Shown: one piece after another, positions 27,653-37,554 of the stretch
Position numbering within the stretch: position 1 is the stretch's first letter
Layout of the letters: each line of letters starts with the position of its first letter
Assembly: GCF_028993575.1 (NCBI RefSeq)
Contig: NZ_CP118615.1
Location: forward strand, 3,286,001 to 3,350,000
DNA: 64,000 nt
Source: Micromonospora cathayae
GTDB taxonomy: Bacteria; Actinomycetota; Actinomycetes; Mycobacteriales; Micromonosporaceae
Reading direction: 5' to 3'
The notes under the pieces: generated by a model
Told to the model about the DNA's origin: nothing
The model's database searches: none
Seen by the model: the letters and a program-made list of their open reading frames with translations, nothing else
Made by a program: the position numbers and the translations under genes

Positions 27653-28633
27653 ATGAGCCTCGACCTGCACGCCGACGCGCCCCCCGACGGACGCCGGCCC
27701 CGCTCCACCCGTGCCGAGTCGCGCCGTCGCCTCTCGCTGACCCGGGCGGACCTGAAGTACTCGCCGTACCTGTACGTCCTGCCGTTCTTCGTCCTCTTCG
27801 CGATCTTCGGGGCGTACCCGATCGCCTACACGGTCTGGATCGCGCTCACCGACCGTTCCCCGCTGAACCCCACGATCAGCTTCGTCGGGCTGGACAACTT
27901 CGTCGAGCTGCTCACCAACGACCCGCAGTTCTGGAACGCGGTCGTCAACACGTTCGGCATGTTCGCCATGTCGACCGTGCCGCAGCTGCTGATCGCCCTG
28001 ATGCTGGCGAACGCGCTCAACCGGCGGCTGCCGGCGCAGACGTTCTTCCGGATGGCCATCGCCATGCCGATCATCACCTCCACCGCCGTGGTCGCGCTGA
28101 TCTTCTCGATGATCTACGCGCGCGAGTTCGGCCTGGTCAACTGGGCCCTCGACCTGGTGGGCATCGACCCGATCGACTGGCGGGCCAACCGGTTCGCCTC
28201 CTGGTTCGCCATCTCCACCATGGTCGACTGGCGGTGGATCGGCTACAACGCCCTGATCTACCTGGCCGCCATGCAGTCGATCAGCAAGGACATGTACGAG
28301 GCGGCGTCGCTGGACGGCGCGTCCCGGCGGCGGCAGTTCTGGTCGATCACCGTCCCCCAGCTCCGCCCCACGATCATCTTCACGCTGATCATCTCCACCA
28401 TCGGCGGGTTGCAGCTGTTCACCGAGCCGCTGCTGTTCACCAGCGGCGCCGGCGGCATCTCCGGCGGCTCCGAAGGTCAGTTCCAGACCATCACGATGTA
28501 CCTGCTCGACGTGATGAACACCCGCTTCCGCTGGGGGTACGCCGGCGCGGTCGCGCTCGTGCTGTTCCTGCTGATCGCCTTCATGTCGGTCGTGAACTAC
28601 CTGCTGGCCCGTCGGATCAGCTCGGACAAGTGA
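27653..28633 (+). CDS. cebF: Cellobiose ABC transporter permease 1
   Basis: 326 residues from ATG 27653, with GAAGGA upstream and a 115 bp gap after cebE that may allow the binding protein to be made in excess. Six transmembrane helices typical of MalF-type permeases (YSPYLYVLPFFVLFAIFGAYP is the first). The EAA loop that contacts the ATPase reads MYEAASLDGASRRRQFWSI. A long periplasmic loop between helices 3 and 4 is present. Pairs with CebG. Confidence 0.93.
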   Translation: MSLDLHADAPPDGRRPRSTRAESRRRLSLTRADLKYSPYLYVLPFFVLFAIFGAYPIAYTVWIALTDRSPLNPTISFVGLDNFVELLTNDPQFWNAVVNTFGMFAMSTVPQLLIALMLANALNRRLPAQTFFRMAIAMPIITSTAVVALIFSMIYAREFGLVNWALDLVGIDPIDWRANRFASWFAISTMVDWRWIGYNALIYLAAMQSISKDMYEAASLDGASRRRQFWSITVPQLRPTIIFTLIISTIGGLQLFTEPLLFTSGAGGISGGSEGQFQTITMYLLDVMNTRFRWGYAGAVALVLFLLIAFMSVVNYLLARRISSDK

Positions 28634-28643
28634 GGGTACGCAG

Positions 28644-29552
28644 ATGACGACCACGACACTCCGTCCCCCGGTACGCCAGCCCGGGCACCGGGCCGACCGG
28701 CCGTCCCGCGGGCACCGGGCCGCAGCGCTGTGGAAGGCCAGCCCGCTCACCTGGGTCGGCCTGGTCCTCGGCGTGATCCTGTCCCTCTTCCCCTTCTACT
28801 GGATGATCGTCATCGCGTCGCGTACCAACGACGCGGCGAACTCCTGGCCGCCGCCGTTCCTGCCCGGCGGCAAGCTCGGCGAGAACATCGAGCGGGTGCT
28901 CGCCAACGGCGACGCCAACGTGCTCAAGGGCCTGATGAACTCGTTCCTGGTCTCCGGGACGATCACCGTCGCCACCGTGTTCTTCGGGTCGCTCGCCGGG
29001 TTCGCCTTCGCCAAGCTCCGCTTCAAGGGCAAGAACGCGCTGCTGCTGATCATCCTCGCCTCGATGATGGTGCCGATCCAGCTCGGCGTGCTGCCGCTGT
29101 ACATCCTGATGGCGAAGCTGGAGTGGCTCAACACCATGCCGTCGGTGACGGTGCCGTTCCTGATCGGCGGGTTCGGCATCTTCATGATGCGCCAGTACGC
29201 CGAACAGGCCGTGCCCAACGAGCTGATCGAGGCGGCCCGGGTGGACGGCTGCTCCACCTGGCGGATCTACTGGCACGTGGTCGCCCCGGCACTGCGGCCG
29301 GCCGCGGCGGTGCTCGGCCTGCTCACCTTCATGGAGCAGTGGAACCAGTTCTTCTGGCCGTTCGTGGTGCTCGCCGACCCGGCGAACCCGACCGTGCAGA
29401 TCTCCCTGCGTAGCCTGAACACCGCCTACTTCGCCGACAACTCGCAGATCTTCGCGGGCACCCTGATCGCGACCCTGCCGTTGTTCGTGATTTTCGTCCT
29501 GTTCGGCCGCCAGATCATCGGCGGGATCATGGAAGGTGCCGTCAAGTCGTGA
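28644..29552 (+). CDS. cebG: Cellobiose ABC transporter permease 2
   Basis: 302 residues from ATG 28644, 10 bp after cebF. MalG-type permease with six helices ([20 protein letters not shown] first) and the EAA loop [17 protein letters not shown]. Its stop overlaps the bglC start as GTGA. No ABC ATPase gene follows; in Streptomyces the shared ATPase MsiK, encoded elsewhere, energises this transporter and the same is likely here. Confidence 0.93.
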   Translation: MTTTTLRPPVRQPGHRADRPSRGHRAAALWKASPLTWVGLVLGVILSLFPFYWMIVIASRTNDAANSWPPPFLPGGKLGENIERVLANGDANVLKGLMNSFLVSGTITVATVFFGSLAGFAFAKLRFKGKNALLLIILASMMVPIQLGVLPLYILMAKLEWLNTMPSVTVPFLIGGFGIFMMRQYAEQAVPNELIEAARVDGCSTWRIYWHVVAPALRPAAAVLGLLTFMEQWNQFFWPFVVLADPANPTVQISLRSLNTAYFADNSQIFAGTLIATLPLFVIFVLFGRQIIGGIMEGAVKS

Positions 29553-30982
29553 GCAACCCTGCCACCCCGCCCGCCGTCGGTCTCCTCGACCAGGGGCCGG
29601 AGCTGATCTTTCCGCCGGACTTCCTCTGGGGCGCGGCCACCGCCGCCTACCAGATCGAGGGGGCCGCGGCCGAGGGCGGCCGGACGACCTCGATCTGGGA
29701 CACCTTCAGCCACACCGACGGCCGTACCGTCGGCGGCCACACCGGCGACGTGGCCTGCGACCACTACCACCGGATGCCCGCCGACGTGAAACTGATGGCG
29801 GAGCTGGGGCTGAAGTCGTACCGGTTCTCCATCTCCTGGCCCCGGGTGCAGCCGGGCGGCTCGGGGGCGGCCAACCAGGAGGGCCTGGACTTCTACCGCC
29901 GGCTGATCGACGAGCTGCTGGCCCACGGCATCGAGCCGTGGGTGACCCTCTACCACTGGGACCTGCCCCAGGAGCTGGAGGACGCCGGCGGCTGGCCGGT
30001 CCGGGACACCGCGTTCCGGTTCGCCGACTACGCGAAGCTCGCCCAGGACGCCCTCGGTGACCGGGTGAATTACTGGACCACCCTCAACGAGCCGTGGTGC
30101 TCGGCGTTCCTCGGGTACGGTTCCGGCGCGCACGCCCCGGGTCGCTCCGACGGCGGCGACGCGGTCCGCGCCGGGCACCACCTGATGCTCGGGCACGGCC
30201 TGGCCACCCAGGCGCTGCGCGCCGGCCGGGCGGACGCCGAGATCGGCGTGACGCTCAACCTGTACCCGGTCACCCCGGCCACCGACGCGCCCGGCGACGC
30301 CGACGCGGCCCGCCGGATCGACGGGCTCGCCAACCGGTTCTTCCTCGACCCGATCCTGCGCGGCGAGTACCCGGCCGACCTGGTCGCCGACCTGCGCGAG
30401 GTGACCGACTTCGGGCACGTCCACGACGGTGACCTGGCGACCATCTCCACCCCGCTGGACGTGGTCGGCATCAACTACTACAGCCGGCACGTGGTGGCCG
30501 CCCCGATCGAGGGGGCCGAGCCGGAGAAGTACTGGCGGGCGCCGTCCTGCTGGCCGGGCAGCGAGTCGGTGCGCTTCGTGACCCGCGGCGTGCCGGTCAC
30601 CGACATGGACTGGGAGATCGACGCCCCCGGCCTGGTCGAGACGCTGCGCCGGGTGCACGAGGAGTACACCGACCTGCCGCTGTACGTGACCGAGAACGGG
30701 TCGGCGTTCGTCGACACCGTGGTCGACGGTCGGGTGGACGACACCGACCGGTTGGCGTACTTCGACGCCCACCTGCGGGCCGCGCACGAGGCGATCCGCG
30801 CGGGCGTGCCCCTGCGGGGATACTTCGCCTGGTCGCTGATGGATAATTTCGAGTGGGCGTGGGGCTACACCAAGCGCTTCGGCATGGTGTATGTCGACTA
30901 CGACAGCCAGCTCCGCATCCCCAAGTCCAGTGCCAGGTGGTACGCCGAGGTGATCCGACGCAACGGTCTGGCCGCACAATAG
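29549..30982 (+). CDS. bglC: GH1 beta-glucosidase
   Basis: 477 residues from GTG 29549, coupled to cebG by a 4-base overlap. Family 1 signatures: N-terminal [15 protein letters not shown], acid/base E181 in TLNEPW, nucleophile E382 in YVTENGSAF, and the aglycone/glycone-site tryptophans in [15 protein letters not shown]. There is no signal peptide, so it acts in the cytoplasm and hydrolyses imported cellobiose to glucose. In streptomycetes this enzyme also ends the inducing signal by consuming the CebR ligand. Confidence 0.95.
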   Translation: MSNPATPPAVGLLDQGPELIFPPDFLWGAATAAYQIEGAAAEGGRTTSIWDTFSHTDGRTVGGHTGDVACDHYHRMPADVKLMAELGLKSYRFSISWPRVQPGGSGAANQEGLDFYRRLIDELLAHGIEPWVTLYHWDLPQELEDAGGWPVRDTAFRFADYAKLAQDALGDRVNYWTTLNEPWCSAFLGYGSGAHAPGRSDGGDAVRAGHHLMLGHGLATQALRAGRADAEIGVTLNLYPVTPATDAPGDADAARRIDGLANRFFLDPILRGEYPADLVADLREVTDFGHVHDGDLATISTPLDVVGINYYSRHVVAAPIEGAEPEKYWRAPSCWPGSESVRFVTRGVPVTDMDWEIDAPGLVETLRRVHEEYTDLPLYVTENGSAFVDTVVDGRVDDTDRLAYFDAHLRAAHEAIRAGVPLRGYFAWSLMDNFEWAWGYTKRFGMVYVDYDSQLRIPKSSARWYAEVIRRNGLAAQ

Positions 30983-31013
30983 GCCCCAGGGCCAGCCAGT
31001 GAACGGGCGGCGT

Positions 31014-31044
31014 CGGCGGATCTCCCCCTGCGGGGGTTCCGCCG
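31014..31044 (+). terminator. Hairpin between bglC and cebR
   Basis: CGGCGGA (31014-31020) pairs with TCCGCCG (31038-31044), and inside them CCCC pairs with GGGG around a short loop. It lies in the 88 bp gap between bglC and cebR. It may end the transporter transcript partially, letting cebR be expressed at a lower level. Confidence 0.6.
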
Positions 31045-31070
31045 GCCCGTCCGACGTCGGAGGAGCAGAC

Positions 31071-32117
31071 ATGACAACCCAGCGCACCCGCTCGCTCGGG
31101 CGCCCGACCCTCGACGCGGTCGCGGCCCGCGCCGGCGTCGGGCGCGGGACGGTCTCCCGCGTGGTCAACGGCTCGCCCCAGGTGAGCCCGGAGGCCCGGG
31201 CCGCGGTGCAGCAGGCCATCGCCGAGCTGGGGTACGTGCCGAACCGGGCCGCCCGAGCCCTGGTCACCCAGCGCACCGACTCGGTGGCCCTGGTGGTCAG
31301 CGAGTCGGGGGAGCGGGTCTTCACCGAACCCTTCTTCGCCGGCATCGTCCGGGGCATCAGCTCCGGGCTGCTGGACACCCCGATGCAGCTCTGGCTCGCC
31401 ATGGCCCAGTCGCCGGTGGAACGCGAACGGGTCGAGCACCACCTCACCAACCAGCACGTCGACGGGGTCCTGCTGCTGTCCCTGCACGACGCCGACCCGC
31501 TGCCCACCCTGCTGGAGGAGCGCGGTCTGCCGACGGTGCTCGGTGGGCGTCCGGCCCGGATGCTGCGTCCCGGGGCCCAGCCGGCGTACTTCGTGGACGT
31601 CGACAACGTCGGCGGGGCCCGGCAGGCGGTGGAGTACCTGGTCGGCAAGGGCCGCCAGCGGATCGCCACCATCGCCGGTCCACAGGACATGGGCGCCGGC
31701 CTGGCCCGGCTGAACGGCTACCGGGAGGCCGTCACGGCCACCGGCGGCCGGGTCAACCCGGCGATGATCGCGTACGGCGACTTCAGCGAGGGCAGCGGCA
31801 CCGCCTGCATGCGCCGGCTGCTGGAGTTCTGTCCGGACCTGGACGCGGTCTTCGTCGCCAGCGACCTGATGGCGTACGGGGCGCTGCGGGCGTTGCGCGA
31901 GGCCGGCCGGCGGGTCCCCGACGACGTGGCCGTGGTCGGGTACGAGGACTCGCCGATCGCCCGGCAGTCGGACCCGCCGCTGACCACGGTCTTCCAGCCG
32001 GTGGAGGAGATGGGCCGGCAGATGGCCCGACTCCTGGTGGCCCGGATCCGGGGCGACGACCTGCCCGCCCCCTACGTCCTCCTGGACACCCACATGGTCC
32101 CCCGCGCCTCCGCCTGA
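31071..32117 (+). CDS. cebR: LacI-family cellobiose operon repressor
   Basis: 348 residues from ATG 31071, preceded by GGAGGAG. The N-terminal helix-turn-helix is PTLDAVAARAGVGRGTVSRV, with hinge VPNRAARAL. The effector domain has the periplasmic-binding-protein fold: VDGVLLLSLHD, RIATIAGPQDMGAG, LDAVFVASDLMAYGALRAL and DDVAVVGYEDSPIARQSDPPLTT. Its position directly after bglC and the operators upstream of cebE and of the GH9 gene identify it as CebR. Confidence 0.92.
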   Translation: MTTQRTRSLGRPTLDAVAARAGVGRGTVSRVVNGSPQVSPEARAAVQQAIAELGYVPNRAARALVTQRTDSVALVVSESGERVFTEPFFAGIVRGISSGLLDTPMQLWLAMAQSPVERERVEHHLTNQHVDGVLLLSLHDADPLPTLLEERGLPTVLGGRPARMLRPGAQPAYFVDVDNVGGARQAVEYLVGKGRQRIATIAGPQDMGAGLARLNGYREAVTATGGRVNPAMIAYGDFSEGSGTACMRRLLEFCPDLDAVFVASDLMAYGALRALREAGRRVPDDVAVVGYEDSPIARQSDPPLTTVFQPVEEMGRQMARLLVARIRGDDLPAPYVLLDTHMVPRASA

Positions 32118-32141
32118 CCCCCCCACCCCCTCCAGGGCCGC

Positions 32142-32202
32142 GTTGATCATGAAGTTGTTGTCCGGGCAAGCGATTTCCCGGGACAACAACTTCATGATCA
32201 AC
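32142..32202. repeat. Inverted-repeat element, copy 2 (perfect 21-nt arms, 19-nt loop)
   Basis: Left arm 32142-32162 starts GTTGATCATGAAGTTGTTG; right arm 32182-32202 is its perfect complement; loop 19 nt (32163-32181). It lies between the convergent cebR and acyl-CoA dehydrogenase genes, where it could also stop transcription from both sides. The arms match copy 1 at 13923-13983 with a single base difference, and the outer flank CGCGGCC is also shared. Confidence 0.9.
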
Positions 32203-32257
32203 GGGGGGTGGGAGGGGTCGGCGGGGAGGGGAGGGACGGGGGAGTGGGGGTAGGGGG

Positions 32258-33481
<1,224 letters not shown>

Positions 33482-33579
33482 CGTCTCTCCCCGGCGGCGC
33501 GTGTCGCCGCCCTCTCGTACGTCTCCCGGTGGCCGACGTCGCCGACCATCCTCCGTCGCCGGACCGGTCCCGGTGGTGC

Positions 33580-34629
33580 TCAACGTCGGGTGGCGGCCAG
33601 CCCGTGCGCGACCAGGGGCGCCACCAGGGCACCGATCCGGTCGAACCCGTCACCCAGGGTCTGCCCGAGGGTGTGCCGGTAGTGGATGCCCTCGCAGATC
33701 ACCGCCAGCTTGAAGCAGCCCAGCGCCACGTGCCAGTGCAACGGCCCCACGTCGACGTCGGCGCGGGCGGCGTACCGCGCGATCAGCTCCGCGCCGGTGG
33801 GGAAGCCGGCGCGCGGGCCGAGCCCGTCGGCGACCGGGTTGCCAGCGGCGAGGTCGGAGTCGCCGAGCACGTCCCAGTAGGTCAGCAGCAGACCCAGGTC
33901 GGCCAGCGGGTCGCCGAGAGTCGCCATCTCCCAGTCCAGCACCGCCCGGACGGCCACCGGGTCGACCGAGGCGAGAAGATTGTCCAGCCGGAAGTCGCCG
34001 TGCACGATCCGGCCCGCGTTCGCCCCCTCCGGCACCGTCGCGGCGAGCCGGTCCCGCAGCTCGTCGACACCCGGCAACGGCCGGCTGCGGGACCGGTCGA
34101 GCTGCCCGGCCCAGCGGCGCACCTGCCGGGCGAGGAAACCGTCCGGACGGCCGAAGTCGGCCAGCCCGACCTCGTCCGGCGGCACCGAATGCAGGGTGGC
34201 CAGGGTGTCCATCATCGCCTCGGCCAGCTCACGCCGCTGGTCGCCGGTGAGCCGGTCGGTCTGCGTCCGGCTGCGGTAGACCACCCCGTCGACCCGTTCC
34301 ATCAGGTAGAACGGCGCGCCGATCACGTCCGGGTCGGTACAGAGCAGCAGGGCGGCCGGCACCGGCACCCCGGTCGGCGCGAGCGCGCTGATCACCCGGT
34401 GCTCCCGGGCCATGTCGTGCGCGGTGGCCAGCACGTGCCCCAACGGTGGCCGACGCAGCACCACCTCGCGGTCGCCGACGGTGAGCAGGTACGTCAGGTT
34501 CGACTTGCCGCCGGCGATCAGCCGGGCGCGCAGCGGGCCGTCCCCCAGATCGGGCCGGTGGGCGGTGAGATGAGCGGCGAGCCGGTCGAGGTCGAGCCCC
34601 TTCGGCGGCGGCCCGGCCGGATCGGTCAT
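33580..34629 (-). CDS. Aminoglycoside-phosphotransferase-like kinase of acyl-CoA metabolism
   Basis: 349 residues from ATG 34629 (GTG 34647 possible). Kinase fold: glycine-rich [35 protein letters not shown], catalytic loop [13 protein letters not shown], and metal-binding [17 protein letters not shown]. In ACAD10/11 proteins of eukaryotes an equivalent kinase domain is fused to an acyl-CoA dehydrogenase and phosphorylates 4-hydroxyacyl-CoA. The separate but adjacent genes here suggest the same pathway. Antibiotic resistance is unlikely. Confidence 0.87.
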   Translation of the reverse strand: MTDPAGPPPKGLDLDRLAAHLTAHRPDLGDGPLRARLIAGGKSNLTYLLTVGDREVVLRRPPLGHVLATAHDMAREHRVISALAPTGVPVPAALLLCTDPDVIGAPFYLMERVDGVVYRSRTQTDRLTGDQRRELAEAMMDTLATLHSVPPDEVGLADFGRPDGFLARQVRRWAGQLDRSRSRPLPGVDELRDRLAATVPEGANAGRIVHGDFRLDNLLASVDPVAVRAVLDWEMATLGDPLADLGLLLTYWDVLGDSDLAAGNPVADGLGPRAGFPTGAELIARYAARADVDVGPLHWHVALGCFKLAVICEGIHYRHTLGQTLGDGFDRIGALVAPLVAHGLAATRR

Positions 34630-34781
34630 CCGACTAGTTGATGGCACGGCCGTTCACCATGTCAAGACTTGTTTTTCGCCGGGGACACCGTGCGGCAACA
34701 GGGGCGAAACCCCCGTCCGGCACGCTGGGGACCAGCCTGCCGGACGTCTACGTCCGGCCCGCCGAACGATGGGGGACAGAC

Positions 34782-35489
34782 ATGCTGCTGAGAGTTCGGG
34801 TGACCCTGCCGGACCGGCCCGGCACGCTCGGCCAGGTGGCGCGCACCCTCGGCGTCTCCGGGGCCGACATCGTCCAGGTGGTGGTACTGGAACGCCTCGG
34901 CGGCCGGGCGGTGGACGACTTCACCGTGGTCTGGCCGGGCGCGGCCCGCCTCGAACGCCTGCTGGCCGGCCTCGCCGCGATCCCCGGCGTCCAGGTGGAC
35001 GGGGTGTGGCGGGCCATCGGCGCGCCGACCGCCACCGGCCAGGACGCCGAACTGCTGGCCCAGGTGGCGGCCAACCCGGCCGACGGGTGCGCCACCCTGG
35101 TCGACGCGGTGCCCGGCCTGCTGGCGGCGGACTGGGCGGTGGCCGCCGTGGTCCCGATCGACTGGGCCTCCTCCGGCGGCGGGGCGGCGACCGTCGGCTA
35201 CGCGAGCTGGCGTACCCCGGTCCCGCCGAACCTGCCGGAGGTGACCCCGCTGCGCTCCCGTGCGTTGACCATGCCCGACGGCAGCCACTTCGCGGTCGTC
35301 CCGTTCGGCCGGGCCGGCCTGGTGCTGGTGGTCGCCCGGGACGTGGCCGAAACCCTCACCCCGGCCGCCTTCCACCGCACCGAGGTGGACCGGCTGACCC
35401 AACTGGTCAAGGCCAGCGCGGTCATCCTCGGCGACCGGCTCGACCTGGTGGGCGCGCCCACAGCCCCGGCCACCGGGGGACGATCGTGA
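34782..35489 (+). CDS. ACT-domain protein
   Basis: 235 residues from ATG 34782 (GGGGGA upstream). An N-terminal ACT domain is clear: LLRVRVTLPDRPGTLGQVARTLGVSGADIVQVVVLERLGG with the DRPG ligand-site motif. The remaining 150 residues contain PDGSHFAVVPFGRAGLVLVVARDVAETL and resemble a GAF-like or second regulatory domain, not a known enzyme. The stop overlaps the next start as GTGA, so it is co-translated with the ACT-GNAT gene and may sense an amino acid for it. Confidence 0.8.
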   Translation: MLLRVRVTLPDRPGTLGQVARTLGVSGADIVQVVVLERLGGRAVDDFTVVWPGAARLERLLAGLAAIPGVQVDGVWRAIGAPTATGQDAELLAQVAANPADGCATLVDAVPGLLAADWAVAAVVPIDWASSGGGAATVGYASWRTPVPPNLPEVTPLRSRALTMPDGSHFAVVPFGRAGLVLVVARDVAETLTPAAFHRTEVDRLTQLVKASAVILGDRLDLVGAPTAPATGGRS

Positions 35490-36547
35490 CCCTCTGGCGG
35501 ATCCGGGCCACCGTGGACGACCGGCCCGGCTACCTTTCCGTGCTGACCGCCAGCCTCGCCCTGCGCGGGGTGAACATCCTCGCCGTACAGGTGCACACCA
35601 CCGAGGCCGGCGCGGTGGACGACTTCCTCGTCGACGCGCCGGACGCCCTCGACGAGACCGACCTGCTCGCCGCCGTCGAGAAGGGCCGGGGCCGGGACTG
35701 CTGGGTGGAGCGCAGCGAGGTACGCGGTCTGGCGGACCAGCCGACCCGGGTGCTCGGACTCGCCAGCCGGCTGGTGCGCGACCCGGACGCGGCCGGCGAG
35801 GCGCTGCGTACCCTGCTCGGCGCGGACATGGTGACCTGGCGGCCGGGGCCCGCCGCCGGGCCGGTCGGGGTGGAGGGCACCCGGCTACGGCTCGCCGACG
35901 GCGACGGCGGGGTCTTCGAGCTGTCCCGGCCCGCGCCGGATTTCACCCCGGCCGAGTACGCCCGGGCGCAGGCGCTGGTGGAACTGGCGGTCACCGTCGC
36001 GCGGCGGTCCGCCGAACAGGTCACCCTGATCCTTCCCGACGGCTCCGAGCTGGGCGTACGCCCCGCCGGGCCGGACGATCTCACAGCCGTCCTGCGGCTG
36101 CACGAGCAGTGCTCGGCGCGGACCCTGCACCGCCGCTACCTCAGCGGAGCGGGCCGGCCGTCCCCCGACCGGTTGCGGCGGCTGCTCGATCCGGCGCGCG
36201 GGATGACCCTGGTCGCTGTCGAGACGGACCCCGCTGGTGCGGCGGAGTCGGTGGTCGCGATGGCGAACCTGCTCGGCGAGGGGGACCAGGCCGAGGCGGC
36301 GCTGCTGGTCAGAGACGACCGGCAGCGCCGTGGCCTCGGCGGCGCGCTGCTGCGCCGGCTGGTCACCCACGCCGACCGGACCGGGTACGCGGCGGTGGAA
36401 CTGCACGTGCACGCCGCGAACACCCCGATGCTGCGGACCCTGCACCGACTCGGTCGGCCGATGCGGCTGGAGCGGGACGGTGCGGTGGTGACCGTGACGC
36501 TGCCGCTGGCCGCCAACCACTGCGCGACCGAGGTGCAACGACGGTAG
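35486..36547 (+). CDS. ACT-GNAT fusion, probable amino-acid-regulated acetyltransferase
   Basis: 353 residues from GTG 35486. Residues 1-75 form an ACT domain (TLWRIRATVDDRPGYLSVLT, again with DRPG). Residues from about 190 form a GNAT domain: LGVRPAGPDDLTAVLRLHEQC, ARTLHRRYLSG, the acetyl-CoA loop DDRQRRGLGGALLRRLV and AVELHVHAANTPMLRTL. ACT-GNAT lysine acetyltransferases controlled by amino acids (MaKat) are known in Micromonospora and acetylate acetyl-CoA synthetase. The order and motifs match; the substrate here is inferred. Confidence 0.85.
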   Translation: MTLWRIRATVDDRPGYLSVLTASLALRGVNILAVQVHTTEAGAVDDFLVDAPDALDETDLLAAVEKGRGRDCWVERSEVRGLADQPTRVLGLASRLVRDPDAAGEALRTLLGADMVTWRPGPAAGPVGVEGTRLRLADGDGGVFELSRPAPDFTPAEYARAQALVELAVTVARRSAEQVTLILPDGSELGVRPAGPDDLTAVLRLHEQCSARTLHRRYLSGAGRPSPDRLRRLLDPARGMTLVAVETDPAGAAESVVAMANLLGEGDQAEAALLVRDDRQRRGLGGALLRRLVTHADRTGYAAVELHVHAANTPMLRTLHRLGRPMRLERDGAVVTVTLPLAANHCATEVQRR

Positions 36548-36642
36548 GGCGGCATCGTCCGGGCTGGTGGCAGCGTGCTGGCGCCCGATGGACGGGTCGG
36601 CCCCCGGGTCGCCCTGCTGTTGGAGTTGCTCCTCGAACATGA

Positions 36643-37404
36643 CGAACGTCTTCCGCCGGATGCCGTGGGTCACCTACCCCCCTGCACGACCAGGACCACC
36701 AACGAGCCACCACCGGCCAACCACCCCTGGGCTTCCAGGACTACCTGACACTCCTGGAGACCGCCCGCCTGGACGTCTTCCGAGTACGCGAACCAGCAGA
36801 CCCCGCCGGCGGACCCACCGACCGCCCCTGCGACTCCTGCCTCACCGCCCTGGTCCACCTCCACCTACGCCCCTGGCCCGACCTCGCCTACGTCGATGAA
36901 TGGCGACCCGAACCCCAGCCCGTCCCGCACCCCAACCGCTTCCCCCAGGAAGTCGCCCACTCCCTGGCGGCAGCCGGCTGGCAGCCACACTTCGGCGACG
37001 ACCTGTTGGCAGAGGTGGCTATCGACGAGACCTGCGCTGCGGTCGGCGGCGAACGACACTCGCGTATCGCGGCCGCGCTCGGGGCGCTGACCGCCTTTCC
37101 GAGTCTGGCCAGCGGGCGGCGTGGTCCCGGGGAACAGGTTTGGATCTCACGATTCCAGGTGGATCCGTTGCTGGTCGCGCACACTGCTGCCAGTCTCGCC
37201 GACTTCGGGGCGGTGCCGGGCGTACGGCTGTTCCCGATCGGCACCGAACGGCAGGACAGCATCCTCGCCGTCGACGAACAGGGCCGCGTCTTCGCCCTCG
37301 ACCAGGCCGGCGAACGGTTCCTCGGGCCGGACATCGACACCGCCCTCACCACGCTCCTGCTCGGACGGGCACCCGCCCGGGTACACGGCGACGGCACCTG
37401 GTGA
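36643..37404 (+). pseudogene. SUKH-3 family immunity-like protein with disrupted 5' end
   Basis: The frame is open from 36643 to the TGA at 37404, but has no ATG or GTG for its first 120 codons; the first in-frame start-like codons are TTG 37006 and GTG 37015, inside the conserved domain. The C-terminal part (RFPQEVAHSLAAAGW, ending in DQAGERFLGPDIDTALTTLL) is SUKH-3, a family of immunity proteins of polymorphic toxins. Before it lies FQDYLTLLETARLDVFRVRE and PCDSCLTALVHLHLRPWPDL, which resembles a deaminase PCxxC region. A shift at the C6 run 36677-36682 would join upstream sequence. Sequencing error is also possible. Confidence 0.6.
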
Positions 37405-37441
37405 CCGTCCGAGCGAGCGGTCGACAGGTGCCGGCCGTCCG

Positions 37442-37554
37442 CCCGGACGGGCCAGTGGCGTACCGGCGTGCGCGCAAGATCCCGGACGGGCCGGTGGGCG
37501 TACGGCGTGCGCGGAGGAGCCCGGACGGGCCCCTCCGCGATCGGCGTGCGTCAG
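37442..37554. repeat. Three tandem ~39-nt repeats before the aldehyde dehydrogenase stop
   Basis: Copies begin with CCCGGACGGGC at 37442, 37481 and 37520, each followed about 25 nt later by CGGCGTGCG. The third copy is more diverged and runs into the stop codon of the minus-strand aldehyde dehydrogenase. The 146 bp gap between the two convergent genes is made almost entirely of this array. Confidence 0.8.

Noticed and set aside
33580..34629. Aminoglycoside resistance gene
   Set aside because: The kinase motifs fit, but its place beside an ACAD10/11-like acyl-CoA dehydrogenase and the lack of resistance-gene context favour an acyl-CoA role.
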